A DNA stretch of 64,000 nt from Diadema setosum (GCF_964275005.1 NC_092705.1:19248385-19312384), one strand, 5' to 3'; positions 1 through 11,477 are shown, numbered from the stretch's first letter. Numbers and translations: made by a program. Notes: a model not told the origin generated them from the sequence alone.

Positions 1-1700
1 GGAACGTGAATTAAAAAAAAAAAACAAAAAAAAACAAAAACCTGAATCCCATTCAAATGCATGCAAACTCCCACCACCTGGTGATATGTGAGGCAAGCTA
101 CCACGAACATTACAAAAGGGGCAACCTTATCACTCGCTGCCCTAATGACAAAATACCGTGTTTTCATTAGTGCTATCGAAATCAGCACTTTCTCAAAGTC
201 ACCCAAGGATCCAGACTGGGCGAGGTTATCATTTCTAGTCAAGTGATTCCTTTCAAAATCTGAATCGTATTCAAATGCAGCAAACTCCCGCCACCTGATG
301 CTATGTGAGGCACTGAGCCACTATCAACAATACAAAAGGAACAAGATGTCCTCTGGGTGCCCTATGTGGACAATTCCCCGTGTCTTCATTGGTGCCATCG
401 AAATCGGCCGTTCTTGAAAGATGCCTATCACGACATCCGTCTGAGAGGTGTTACAGAAAAAAAAACCCAATCATTTAAACAATCTTTTTTTTTTTATAAC
501 CCCAGATTGTTCCGTGTCGCTTAGAAGTCACACGCTCTATCGCAGGTCTTATACCGAATTGCTTTGACCATGGACATTCATCACCCGTTAATACAGTTTC
601 TGTCAAAAGCGTTGCAATAACATTTTAAACATGCTTTCCTACTTGGATCCCATCATGACAGCCTGCCTGGATAAAAAGAAGGAGGCGTTATAGAGCGGTT
701 TGGAACATGGAACACGAAAGCCAGGAGAAATGCTACTTTTTCAATAAGCCAGTTCGGAGATAGCTCATGTGCACATGGGTACAAATGGCCTTTCATTTTC
801 TCAGTTGGTTAGGCACTTCACTCAATTCAAAGCGACATAATGCAGTAGCTTGCTCAACATAGCAATTTATGGAACTCGTATTCTAACAAAGAATGAACCT
901 GTGTAGATGAAGTGACCAGAATGGTTCGCCGAACCATTCTGGTGTCAATCAACACTTTGGGAAGCATCCATTTCATTGTGCTGTTTTGAATACATTAACA
1001 AACATTTTCTATTAACATTGCCAAATACCAGGCTTGCTGTCAGGTGGGATGTACTGGCAGGCACGATTTATAAGGATTACATGAATAATCATAATATTAC
1101 AAATGCTTATCTCAGTGAATTTAAAAAGCAACTCGGTACATGACCTTTTTCTGCTCATGCTCAAACTGGAACCCTGAACTGGCTTATTGTCATGCTCTAG
1201 GGCCTACGCATAAATTTGCAAAAGAGCGAAGAGATATCACTTCTTTTCTAGTAACCACCTGCCTGCGCCACCAAACTGAGTGCAGATAACATTTTCTAGT
1301 TAAGTGAATGCTTTCAAAAGCTGAATTATATCTAAATGCATGAAAACTCTGACTGTCTTTTGCTATGTGAGGCAAGCAACGGCGAGCATTACAAAGGAGG
1401 AAAACAAACAAGTCTCTTCCTTCAAGACAAATTCCTTGTCGTCTTTAGTGCTAACAACCAGAGATTCAGCAAATTTCATACGCTATATTACGTAATCAAA
1501 ACAGCTTGTGCTTTACATGGGGCCTGTCATAAGAATCCTGCAAACTGTGAAAATTTGAATTCTATGATTACTCAAGCAATTATCGGCGCCTGTTGCCTTT
1601 GAGACCAACTTCTGTAGACATAACCAAAGGAGCAAGATGTGTAGACCTACTCCCTGCCCTCATGACAAAATCATTTTCTTTACCAATGCAAATTGAATCA
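1..1700. repeat. diverged local repeats, no gene seen
   Basis: No convincing coding exon. A segment containing ATTCAAATGCA...CTATGTGAGGCA...CATTACAAAAGG followed by TGCCCT..TGACAAAAT recurs at about 40-215, 262-420, 1320-1480 and in part at 1624-1690. The first two copies are about 222 bp apart, which suggests an old tandem duplication that has since diverged. Short open frames here differ between copies and show no domain. A 27-bp palindrome lies at 916-942 and is listed separately. Confidence 0.5.
916..942. repeat. perfect 27-bp palindrome
   Basis: CCAGAATGGTTCG and its exact reverse complement flank a single central base. It lies in gene-free DNA. No role can be assigned. Confidence 0.8.
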
Positions 1701-1854
1701 GCAGTCCCCCCCCCCCCAAGCTCCTGTTATATTTTATGTAATTAGCCGTAATATTAGTCTTAGCAGCCATATTGGAATTCAAAATGGCGGGCAAACCGTT
1801 CGTCAGACAGATCACATTATTCCATTTCCTAACCAAGCGTGTTATAATATTTAT

Positions 1855-2039
1855 GTGCAACCAATTTCAGCGACATTCGTCATTTAGAGCTTAAGATAGG
1901 GATTTTCAACTTTTTGGTCGAGACAGCACACTGAAATTCAAAATGACGGCCATTCGATATGTTTGTCAGACATTTCAAATCCATCCGTCACATGAATTTG
2001 AATTTAGCATGTCCAAAAGCCCTTGTGTGCGAAATATTA
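1855..2039. repeat. duplicated segment A, copy 1, left part
   Basis: The stretch containing CGACATTCGTCA, AAGATAGGGATTTTCAAC, ATTCGATATGTTTGTCAG and CATCCGTCACATGAAT is nearly repeated at 23345-23356 plus 23771-23930. The copy continues at 3010-3126 (GCCACAAGTCAT, GTTTCTTCATGGCGGCCATG), matching 23930-24045. The second copy lacks the 2040-3009 and 3127-3704 insertions, and this copy lacks the MITE at 23357-23770, so each copy shows the empty site of the other. Confidence 0.75.
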
Positions 2040-3009
2040 ACCCTATAAAGTCAAAGGGGGGGGGGGGGGGGCACATTGTGCCCCCTACCATATTTTCATT
2101 TGCCACTCCTACACCCTTTACCCAATTTCAACGAAATTTGGTGACTTTTCCTAAAATCTTATTGCGAACATTTTGATATATAATTTAGCTATGTCCGATA
2201 TTGCTGGTTGCTATGGCAACCGTAAACTGACAACCATGTTCATCAGATCTTGCTTGATTTTCTGTTCCAATTTCAGTTAACAATATAATAATGGATGAAA
2301 GGGCGGTTTTCTTGGCTGTAATTTGCTGAAGGACAAAATATGAAGTGATTATGGTTATGAATTACCCTGAAATGGTCTTCTTATTATTTCCTTTATTTTT
2401 TATATAATATAGGCATCAAACAATAGATATAATAGAAATAATCGAAAATACAGCATTTTCCAAAGACTTCCCTTCTATTTTGTGTTATCTTCACACAAGC
2501 TTTGCCGGTAATATCATTTGTTTATAATCTACAAACTCAAAATTTCAATACTTTGGAAATATGACATATGATACCAATATAATTGTGCCCATTCCAAGCA
2601 ATACATCATAGGTTTCATATATTTCTTTATATTGCAATGAATAGCGCCCCCACATGTTGACCTTAAGAAAGTTCAAACAGTGAAGGTTGACTTGCTTTTC
2701 CTTTGGGGTAAATATGAAAATGATTGATATAAAAAAAAACCCATATATACTGGGGATAAAGAAACAAAGAAAAAAACCTGATTTTAGCGTATTTTCTATG
2801 TATTTCTTTATATTTTGGTGAATAGCGCCCTCAGTGGATGACCTTGAGAAATTTCAAATATTGGGTCATGTAGTGTATGAGTTGCTCTACTCATGTACCA
2901 AATATGACGGTCATACATCATATAATAAAAAAGTTATATAGGGGGGCACAATGTGCCCCCCCCCCCCTTGGGCCTGGAAGGGGTCAAAATAGCTTGGGCT
3001 TTATAGGGT
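2040..3009. mobile_element. non-autonomous TIR DNA element, TA target
   Basis: Ends are ACCCTATAAAG and CTTTATAGGGT, flanked on both sides by TA (2038-2039 and 3010-3011). Next to the ends are G-rich and C-rich tracts joined to GCACATTGTGCCCC and its complement. The matching host segment near 23920 reads straight through this point, which supports insertion with a TA duplication as in Tc1/mariner-type elements. No transposase frame is present. Confidence 0.7.
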
Positions 3010-3126
3010 TAGTGCCACAAGTCATTTAGAAGCCAAGACAAAAATCTTTAAGCCCTAATTGTTTCTTCATGGCGGCCATGATATTGGAATTCAGGATGGC
3101 GGCCGACCTAGTGGTCATGTCTCTTG

Positions 3127-3704
3127 GACCCCGTTTACAGTGCGGGGCCGGGCTCGGCCTCTGCTCGGCCGCGGCCGAGCCCGGCCTCAATTGCGCGGCC
3201 GAGCCTCGCAATTTTGTCCGTTTACACTGCTGGGCTCGGCCGCGCTTTTAATTCAAACCTTTCAATATTTTGTCGTAGTGGCGCTCTGCTTGTAAACAAA
3301 CGCAATTTGGTATAGCCTGGTTTTCAGACCCTTTGCCAACTGGATTCCGTGGCGCCGAAGTCGCCGTTCGGGCGAAGGCCTTTGCCAAAGGAAAAATCCT
3401 TTGCAGGACAAAACCACCGTAAACTATACTAGTTTTCCACGTTGAGGGGGTTAATATCGTGAATAGCGAAATAGTACGGGCAGAGGATCTGGAAGCCAGA
3501 CTAAAATTGGCCGCGCATTTGGCCCAGTTTGCGTTTACACCAAGAAGAAGCCGGACTCGGCCGCGGCTCGGCCGCGGCCGAGACCACCTCCAGAGCGAGG
3601 CCAAATGCGAGGCCAATTTTGGCCTCGCATTTGGCCTTTTGCGCGTTTACACTGAAGCGGGGCTGGGCTCGGCCGCGGCCGAGCCTCGCACTGTAAACGG
3701 GGTC
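3127..3704. mobile_element. GC-rich palindromic MITE, copy 1
   Basis: Inverted ends GACCCCGTTTACAGTGC and GCACTGTAAACGGGGTC enclose runs of CTCGGCCGCGGCCGAG. The centre contains GGCGCTCTGCTTGTAAACAAA and AAGGCCTTTGCC. The same family occurs at 4109-4603 and 35614-36308 in the opposite internal orientation. The related host sequence at about 24040 lacks it. No transposase is encoded; the alanine- and proline-rich short frames inside are by-products of the GC-rich palindromes. Confidence 0.75.
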
Positions 3705-4108
3705 CTCGATCCTGCAATTTTTTAAATCAGCGTATATCAACATTTAAATCAGCATATATCGTTAACGTGTTTGGTTGATGTTATTATTTTACTTATCAAA
3801 AGTCATGTTGAACTGACAAAGACTCGATTTTCCTTTAAATAAACTATAGGGCCGATAATGCAAATGCATGTGGACTTTGCGTTGATTCATGATACCCTCG
3901 ACGGCATGTGCAATGACCAAATGAATGTCTAAATACATGACGTCATATGTTTCATACTAGTCTTCTATTATTTTTCTTATACGCCCATAAAAAAAAACAC
4001 ACACACACACACACTTCAAAACCAAGATCCTACCAGTGGCCTATTTGTCAGTCATTTAGGTACTAATGATTAATGAAAGAAATTGGAATGCGGCTTTCCC
4101 TAGCCTGG

Positions 4109-4603
4109 AACCCCGTTTACACTGCGAGTTCATTTCAGTGTAAACGCGCAAAAGGCCAAATGCGAGGCCAAAATTGGCCGCGCATTTGGCCACGCTCTGG
4201 AGGTGGTCTCGGCCGCGGCCGAGCCCGGCCTTTTCTCAGTGTAAACGCAAACTGGGCCAAATGCGCGGCCAATTTTAGTCTGGCTTCCAAACCCTCTGCC
4301 TGTACTATTTCGCTATTCAGGATATTAACCCCCTCAACGTCGAAAACTAGTATAATTTAAGGTGGTTTTGTCTTGCAAAGGATTTTTCCTTCGGCAAAGG
4401 CCTTTGCCCGAACGGCGACTTCGTCGCCACGGAATCCAGTTTGTTTACAAGCAGAGCGCCACTACGACAAAATATTGAAAGGTATGAATTAAAAGCGCGA
4501 CGGAGCCCGGCAGTGTTAACGGACAAAATTGCGGGGCTCGGGCCCCGCAATTGAGGCTGGGCTCGGCCGCGGCTCGGCCCAGCCCCGCACTGTAAACGGG
4601 GTC
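4109..4603. mobile_element. GC-rich palindromic MITE, copy 2
   Basis: Ends AACCCCGTTTACACTGCG and CACTGTAAACGGGGTCT; the interior matches copy 1 in reverse orientation (TTGTTTACAAGCAGAGCGCC, GGCCAATTTTAGTCTGGCTT). Slightly shorter than copy 1, with an imperfect left end, so probably an older insertion. Confidence 0.7.
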
Positions 4604-4859
4604 TATCATGCTTCCATGTTCAAAAGACATTGCAGTTGAACACCGAAGTTATGTCCACTATACTGTGAAGGTGTATTCCAATGTCTTTTGTTAATCAAGT
4701 AGTTCCTGAATTTGGGAGCGTTGTGAATGTCAGGGGGGCTGAGAAAACAGAGGTACATAATTATTATGTACTGTATGCAACAGTTTCGTAATCAAAACGT
4801 CACTCTGTTATGGCGATCGCGTTTAATATAACAGCTAATGCTCTCCACTACTATACCCC

Positions 4860-5221
4860 CCCCCCAAAAAGTGCTGGAGAAGAAGTGGAGTCTCTTCGTA
4901 ATTTGTGCGAATAGCATATGGGTTCTATAGCAAGACAAACCCTAACGCTAACCCTTAGCATTTCACTGGCTTTGATGTTCCATGCTCCACGTCGCTCTTC
5001 CATAGAGTTTGGATATGGAAACCAAAGAAGAGGTTCTTGATTTTAAGAATTTTGAACTGTATTTCAGAGGAAATTTTGAAATCTTGTATGCAACTTGGTG
5101 GTTATCGTGTATGGAATGATATTTTTTTTTCTTCTTGAAATCTCCTTGTTATTAATACCTCCGGACTGAATATTAATATCTCATAAAAAAGATGATATTT
5201 AACAATCTTGCGTGTATTTAG
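4860..5221. repeat. duplicated segment B, copy 1, part before LTR element
   Basis: Contains GGAG..TCTCTTCG..ATTTGTGC, CATAGAGTTTGGATAT, AGAGGAAATTTTGAAATC and CTTGCG. It aligns with 22745-23000, and the alignment resumes after the LTR element at 13668 (compare 23000-23280) and after the MITE at 14382. It therefore provides the pre-insertion context for both elements. No gene was found in it. Confidence 0.6.
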
Positions 5222-5398
5222 CGCCATTATATGTTACAATGTATAATGTGATTTGATACCACTAAATGTGAAGTGATGTAGCGCCATCTGGCGTCACCCT
5301 CTTAGCCACGGTAAATAAACTCAATCACAAATCATACCTCAAAGTCGTACGGTTATTCCTTTATTTCTCTAATTCTTGGTGTTAACTAACCCTTGGCG
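5222..5398 (+). repeat. 5' LTR
   Basis: Identical to 13491-13667. Starts CGCCATTATATG and ends CTAACCCTTGGCG. Contains AATAAA (within GGTAAATAAACTC), a possible polyadenylation signal, and an internal palindrome GCGCCATCTGGCG. Confidence 0.85.
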
Positions 5399-5416
5399 TG
5401 GTGGCAGCTAGGTCTC
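5399..5416 (+). other. candidate primer-binding site
   Basis: TGGTGGCAGCTAGGTCTC begins exactly where the LTR ends. TGG at this place is the complement of a tRNA CCA end. I could not assign the tRNA. Confidence 0.5.
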
Positions 5417-5569
5417 ACTCACGTCAATCGAGCCGGTAAGCCAACTAAAGAAATTTTACCCTTTATATTGGGGCCGTGCGTGCCGTGTTATATCGGTGTA
5501 AGACGAGAGGTTCAATTTAATTTCGATTTGTGCATAGTCCCATACATACACACCGACGATGTGTGATAA

Positions 5570-7411
5570 GACACTACGGGACAATACCAAGGGCAGGCTA
5601 AGGCCGCGCTGGCCACCGCGGCAGCCGGGGCGCCTGAGCGCTGGCGTCCGGCTAGCAGGTCACTGCAAGCGCGAGACAGTTTGCGCGATTCTGCCAACGA
5701 GCAGCTAAACTCTAAACCTTGCTTTCGTGCAAGCACGTCCGAGAATAGGACAATTTCAGTCGAAGTGAAGAGTGGATCACACATCAATCTAATCAAAGAA
5801 TCCGCAGCTGATTATTTTGGTTTTGATGTTGCTGTTGATGAGTTCGGGTTCAGCGACTATTTTCTTGATGATGACGTTTTGCTGGCTAGTCTTGTCGATC
5901 AGACTCAAATCGTCGGATTGACCTGTTTCATGTTTGTGTTTGACGGGTATGAGATGGTGTTTGATGGTGTGGTGGTCCACGATGAATACTTGTCAGATAC
6001 TCGAGTTGATGTTGTTGGTGGAGCTCCCTTCATGGAGCAGAATGACATCTCTGTTCGCCCCTCCAAGAAACAGATCATGTTTGGTGATAATGTCACTTGC
6101 TCGTACGGTTCGTCTTCCCCTCCAGTTGTTGATTCGCCTTTCGCATGTTTTTATGGCATGGGAGAGGTGAATGGGGACAATTCAGGATGGTTGACGGGGA
6201 ACAGTCAACATGATTGTAGTGAAGGTCTCAGGCATGAAGAACATGGGTTGAATGTGATCGCCAATGATTGCAAAGATCAGGGATGTGAGATGAATCCCAG
6301 AGATGAGGGATATGAGATGAATCCCAGAAATGATGGTTGTGAGATGAATCCCAGTGATGGGGGATGTGAGATGAGTCCCAAAGATGAGGAATGTGCGATG
6401 AATCCCAAAGATGAGGGATGTGAGATGAGTCCCAAAGATGAGGAATGTGCGATGAATCCCAAAGATGAGGGATGTGAGATGAGTCCCAAAGATGAGGGAT
6501 GTGAGATGAGTCCCAAAGATGAGGGATGTGAGATGAGTCCCAAAGATGGGGGATGTCAGATGAGTCCCAAAGATAGGGGATGTGAGATGAGTCCCAAAGA
6601 TGGGGGATGTGAGATGAATCCCAAAGATGAGGGATGTGAGATGAGTAGTGATGACGATACATCAGAGTATGTTGCACATGGTGACAAACTTGAGACAAGT
6701 GAGAATGAGCATGGTGGAATAGAAACAACACACGGACATGGTGTGAATATAGATCAAAGGAAAGAGATCAGAGATACTGAAGAAGTGATCAGTGATCATG
6801 AGAAATGTAATCAGGGGTTCAATGAGAATGACGTAGCTGGCCGTGTAACCAAAGCTGGTCAGCCCCCAGTACTCCTGGATTGTGCAGCTGTGTACATTCC
6901 TGCTGATGGAAAAAGTGCTCTGTTGCAACCTCCGCTCCCAGGTGTTGATTTCACCCTTGAGTCCTCCATGGCAGTCAAGAGTTGTCTTCAGTCTGTTGTA
7001 TTTGACAGCCAGCTCATAGAGTGTGAGAGTTTGAGTCCCAGTCTTGATCATGGCATTAGCAAGTTGATCGATGGGACTATGGTCATGTCCGACGCAGTGC
7101 CTACAGTAGATCGCTGTTTGGATAGCAGTCACACGGTTGAAAGCAGACGTTTCGCCGATTCTAGCTGTTCATCTGACAGCAATGGTCCCTGCATCCACTC
7201 AGTCACGCCTCTAACTGATCTGCAACTACAGGTACCTGATTGTGTGAGTAACAGCCACAAAGGTGGTGATGAAGGGACCGTTTCGCTTCCATCCCCATCA
7301 AATGGTGATAGCTCCTCAACGGCGCATGTTAGTTCGTCCATATATACAGCCCACGTATTGCGTGCAAGCAGAAATGTTGCGGTACCCAGGTCATGTGACT
7401 TCGCCACCTAG
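5570..7411 (+). CDS. retropepsin-like ORF with 9-aa tandem repeats
   Basis: Open from just after a TAA at 5567 to TAG at 7409-7411. There is no ATG at the upstream edge; the first in-frame ATG is at 5930, so it may be the remnant of a gag-pol frame. Residues here count from codon 5681. The segment SVEVKSGSHINLI (26-38) followed by VVGGAPFMEQND and RPSKKQI..GD (111-135) has the layout of the aspartic protease of Ty3/gypsy-like pol, ending in the conserved hydrophobic-G-G-x-P-F turn. The expected catalytic Asp of DSG is Lys, so the enzyme should be inactive. Next come about fourteen 9-residue repeats (GCEMSPKDE type), an acidic linker, and HVLRASRNVAVP near the end, where such pol proteins pass into reverse transcriptase. 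The frame stops there. Family assignment is from pattern recognition and not from a search. Confidence 0.6.
   Translation, partial: DTTGQYQGQAKAALATAAAGAPERWRPASRSLQARDSLRDSANEQLNSKPCFRASTSENRTISVEVKSGSHINLIKESAADYFGFDVAVDEFGFSDYFLDDDVLLASLVDQTQIVGLTCFMFVFDGYEMVFDGVVVHDEYLSDTRVDVVGGAPFMEQNDISVRPSKKQIMFGDNVTCSYGSSSPPVVDSPFACFYGMGEVNGDNSGWLTGNSQHDCSEGLRHEEHGLNVIANDCKDQGCEMNPRDEGYEMNPRNDGCEMNPSDGGCEMSPKDEECAMNPKDEGCEMSPKDEECAMNPKDEGCEMSPKDEGCEMSPKDEGCEMSPKDGGCQMSPKDRGCEMSPKDGGCEMNPKDEGCEMSSDDDTSEYVAHGDKLETSENEHGGIETTHGHGVNIDQRKEIRDTEEVISDHEKCNQGFNENDVAGRVTKAGQPPVLLDCAAVYIPADGKSALLQPPLPGVDFTLESSMAVKSCLQSVVFDSQLIECESLSPSLDHGISKLIDGTMVMSDAVPTVDRCLDSSHTVESRRFADSSCSSDSNGPCIHSVTPLTDLQLQVPDCVSNSHKGGDEGTVSLPSPSNGDSSSTAHVSSSIYTAHVLRASRNVAVPRSCDFAT
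6281..6658 (+). repeat. 27-bp coding minisatellite
   Basis: About 14 units of GGATGTGAGATGAGTCCC plus AAAGATGAG, each coding for GC-E-M-(S/N)-P-K-D-E variants, lie in frame within the protease-like ORF. Several units alternate GCEMSPKDE/ECAMNPKDE, so unit pairs were also duplicated. The unit is a multiple of three, so copy number can change without a frameshift. The antisense strand is open too (HIPHLWDSS), but only because of the repeat. Confidence 0.85.
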
Positions 7412-7646
7412 CGGACTGGGTGATTGGCCATTCGATGGCAACCTGCTTGACAGCCCCTCCCCCCCCCCCCCCCGATCGAGGTCGCTCCCCATACTTGTCC
7501 ACCGGACCACCCGCAAGGTACTTTTCCAGTCGGTACGGAACGTGGACCTGCTCAACCGTCTATCCCCTACAGCGGGCATCACAGTCCTGGTTTGTTGGCC
7601 CACCCACTGCATGGCACAGACTCTCCATTTTCCCCCACTAAAGTAG
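7412..7646 (+). other. LTR-element interior before nested insertion
   Basis: A GC-rich stretch with a poly-C run (about 7457-7472) follows the stop of the protease-like ORF. It continues on the far side of the nested element at 11478. No motif of reverse transcriptase or integrase was seen. Confidence 0.4.
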
Positions 7647-9249
7647 TAGTCCAGGCTAGAAGGCACCCAACCTTGTTTTTTGATATATACAATGTTTTTT
7701 GATGGTTTCTTGTCAATTCGAGGGTGCTGATTCCAAATCCGATTGATGCCACTCGCGTAACCTTGAGCATTTTCTGCAAAATGCAAAAATCCAAAATGGC
7801 CGCCAGATATGCTAATTCGGCCGTGATAAACATAATAATGCGCATTATATGACAAATTATTCCACCAAACTTTGTACATTTCTGTTCCTAGAGTTACTCC
7901 ATCTGCATTTGCAAGAGAATTTTCATTTCATATAGGTTCATTTAGTATTTAAAGCTCATTTTTATTCAAAATGGCCGCCATTCCTATGCTTATGTACTAT
8001 ATGAATGGCAAAACATAATGCATGGGAATATAGAACAAATTTACTGTATTTCCAGTCCCGTACCTACGCTGTCATAAAGTGTTGCATGTGCAATACAAAT
8101 ATATCGGGTGTCACTTACAATATAGAGGGCCTACATGTATATTTCAGCATTTAATATTCATAAACCTTACTATGTTTAACACAATTTCTTATCTATTTCA
8201 GTTTGTCTCAACAACGAATATAAGTTCACTAAACGTCTCGCAAGAAATCAATATAATATCATATTCTACACGCAGGTTGAATATAAAAATGTAATACTAA
8301 CACAATATACTAAGAAGCCTAGATGCATGGTATTTATCAAACAATGTTGAAAATGGAGGGGAATCTAGAAAACAAAGCTTCTAATATAGATTACCCTATA
8401 CCATATTAACAAAGTACAGAAAATCCTATACAGTAAGTGCAGAGATACATGGTTGCAGACAAAAACATAACCGAACATTAATGACACAACTAAAACCCCT
8501 TTACATTATAGATTTTTTTTCCAGCAAGAAGTTGGGGGGGGGGGGGCGGGGGGAGGGAGGTGAGTTTGAAATGGATCATAACCTCCATTACTTTGATATG
8601 ATATAATTTAGAAGTACCGCCTTGATATTATAGAGTAAACTTGATTTTCTTCTTGACTTAAAACAACGACAAAAACTGGTGAAGGCATAAACGAAACTGT
8701 CTAAACGCAATACCGTACAAACTACTCATTAAACATCAACCAAGGAGCAATGTGAGATACCTCTTTCAGTTCTCTCACAGTTCCCAGGTGTTGATAATAT
8801 ACACTTTGACATCATGATCTCATTCAGTCTTGTCTTAAAACTAAAACTGTAATTTTTATTGTCTTTAAAGAACCCTTTAATTGGATGTTTGGCAGCAGGT
8901 GACATCAGCCCCAAATTTGCAGAATTCTCAGGCTAAAGATGCATATTAGTCCTGCAATTGCTTTAATTGAAACCACATCTGGTGATGTTCAGCACTTCCT
9001 CAGGGGTCAGAGGGCGATTATTTGCCATAGAAACAGAATAAAGACATAAAGACTTGCTTGATCACCACCCGCTGAAGCCCTATGGCTTTATTGCCAGGCC
9101 AGAGACAGTGTTGTAGGTAACTTAGGTGGTGTCAGAGATGACATCAGACCAGTATCTTCACCAACGGGTTTTGGGGTCAAAACTTTCAAGTTACGGGAGG
9201 GAAATCTAGGCTTGTGGGCTTTCAGACGCATTGATGGCAGGTTGTTCAA

Positions 9250-9389
9250 GGGGGCATTTCATGAAGCGTTTTGTCAGATCTTCTCTTTTTGACTAACTGT
9301 TATAAGCTACTAAAATCCTTGCATCTGATTGGCTGAGAGCAAATTTGTCAGACAAATTTTTCAGACGAAACGCTTCATGAAATGCCCCC
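9250..9389. mobile_element. 140-bp MITE
   Basis: Inverted ends GGGGGCATTTCATGAAGCGT and ACGCTTCATGAAATGCCCCC (one mismatch next to the terminal block) enclose a short AT-rich middle. Too small to code. Target duplication unclear. Confidence 0.75.
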
Positions 9390-9529
9390 ATGCTATCGTG
9401 TTTGGAAGGTCAGGGTATGCGTTGACAGCACTGGTGACACTTGCCATCCTTTCCTTCCAGCGTGAGGGAGAGTGATCGAGTGCCAGTGAAGGAGGGTAGA
9501 CTTCCTTAGCCTATGCTTGGAAGGCTTGC

Positions 9530-9960
9530 CACAGAGGGCTACCTTGAACATAGCATTGGCAAGATGGTTACTAAGATGGAAGGCATGGGTCGGATGATAA
9601 TCTTATAAAGGTTGGGGCAAAGTCTCCAGAAAGTGAAGAACTCCTCTATTGTCTTGAGATGGGTCAGTACTCGGCTCATGTCATCCAAGGACTTTCTATG
9701 AGACGTAAAGGCAAGATCATCTGCAAACTTCCTACGTGAAGGGAATGTTATGTCACCATGTATGGTAGAAAGAGCTCTAGTGGAGTTAGTTTACAGCCAC
9801 CATTAAGGAGGCCATCATTCAGAGTCCTAACACTGCTGGTCTGGTTACCTAGAGCAATCCTGAGTCTGCAAGTGCTCAAAGACTCCAACCCCAAATACCT
9901 CCCGCATGAAACCCCTAGCAAATGGGAGACTCCAACTTGATGTGCGCGAAGCGCATAAAT
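9530..9960 (-). pseudogene. non-LTR reverse transcriptase relic
   Basis: Read on the minus strand, about 9729 to 9590 gives FADDLAF followed by a helix-like stretch ending in LCPNLYK, the layout of the catalytic Y/F-A-D-D box and the region after it in LINE reverse transcriptases. Upstream (minus direction) another frame reads RTLNDGLLNGGCKLTPLELF, resembling the LxQGxxLSPxLF block with substitutions. Stops and frameshifts separate the pieces. It is broken and lies inside the inverted-repeat element. Confidence 0.55.
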
Positions 9961-11477
9961 TATCACGAGCGCAAAGTTCCCTGCGGCCGGGGTCCAGGGC
10001 CCGCTTGAGCTCTGGAAGCTCTAATAGGGTTCTTAGTGTTCTCTTGAGCTATCTAAGGCTTATGTTTCAACATGTGAACACACAAAGTAAGAAATCATTT
10101 CAAGTGGGAGACACAGAGCCAGGGCAGGAGAAAGTAAATCTCAAGCGGGAGAACGGGAGATTTTGCAAAACGGACTTTCGGCGGGAGATCTCCCGTCGAA
10201 AGCTGGAGAGTTGGAGTCTCTGAGTGCTGAAAATTAAGGACAAGCAGTGTAAAGTTGTTGTAACACTGCTTTCAGAATGAGGCAGCACTGTACAGATCTC
10301 AGAGTCTCTCTTGACATCATATACGCAAACACATTTACTCAGAAAAAAAAAATGGTGGTAGAATTCATCTTCCATATATAATTCATCTAGGTTAACATGA
10401 AAAACTTTTGGGCCTTGTTTTCATTTCAGAGATTTGACAACAGGAAGTGAGGTGGTCCCTTTTTTCCACTTTCCCCTGCCTCATGTTCTTTCTCGGGTGA
10501 GGGGACTGAAAAGTTTGTATAATATCGCTTTTAGATAATGTAGAACAGGAAAGGTAATTGGAAATTTCATTTCTGTCATCATCTAGGATTCAGCCTTTTA
10601 TCAAATTGTTCATGTCTGAAAATTCCTGATAAACGATGTTGATATTGGCGTCAATTCAAGCTTTGGTGGGTTTTTCCAAATTTCTTGGGAAAAATTCAGA
10701 TTGAGGTAGCAAAATTTTGGATGTTTGCATCAAAGAATAAAACAGCTTTTGTTAGTGACAATCCTCTGATTTGTAATCAGCACACAAATTGAGAAACAGT
10801 GTACCTGGGTGACAGAAAAAAAAAGATTTTTTTTTTTTTTTTCCATGAACACTTTGCCGTTCATATTGTGCAGGGGTATTATGAGTGGCATCCATTTTGA
10901 AGTTTTGTATGAAGAAGAATATAATAAGCCTAAAAACAAATTAATAAGCCTAAAAACAATACATTTTCTGTTTGTTTGCTTGTTTGTTTGCTTGCTTGTT
11001 TTGCTAGTGGCACTCATCAGATTTGCATGGCACATGCAAAATTTGATAAAAGCGTAGGTATGTGACTGAAAATTCGTCTTCTATTTCTATGCATATTTTT
11101 TGCCATTCATATAGTACATGAGTATAGGAGTGGCGGCCATTTTGAATTGAAAATAAGCTTAAAATACTAAATGTACATCTTCAAATGAGAAATTTCTTGC
11201 ATGTGCAAGTAGAATTACTCAAGGAACAAAAATTTAAAAAGACTTTGATGGAATAATTGGTCATAAAATTTACATAACTGGGATTAGCATGGCCAAATTA
11301 GCATATCTGGCGGCCATTTTGGATTTTTGCATTTTGCCGAAAATGCTCAAGGTTACGCGAGTGGCATCAATCGGATTTGGAATCAGCACCCTCGAATTGA
11401 CAAGAAACCATCAAAAAACATTGTATATATCAAAAAACAAGGTTAGGTGCACTTTCTATGGAGCCTAGCCTGGACTA

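Larger units (their letters stand above)
7647..11477. mobile_element. nested 3.8-kb long-inverted-repeat DNA element
   Basis: The left end starts TAGTCCAGGCTAGAAGGC and the right end finishes AGCCTGGACTA. TAG lies just outside both ends (7644-7646, 11478-11480); a TA duplication is an equivalent reading. Inverted arms run about 470 bp (7647-8120 against 11005-11477) and share blocks such as CTCGAATTGACAAGAAACCA, GGCGGCCATTTTG and GCCATTCATATAGTACAT, but differ at many sites and by small indels. No transposase frame is visible. The core carries an antisense reverse-transcriptase relic (9530-9960) and a 140-bp MITE. A diverged terminal fragment of the same family may lie near 25255-25345. Confidence 0.7.

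Noticed and set aside
3026..3743. Several Ala/Arg/Pro-rich ORFs
   Set aside because: All lie in the GC-rich palindromic MITE, where both strands lack stops because of base composition.
6228..6731. Minus-strand ORF of HIPHLWDSS repeats
   Set aside because: It is the mirror of the in-frame 27-bp repeat in the plus-strand ORF and has no independent support.
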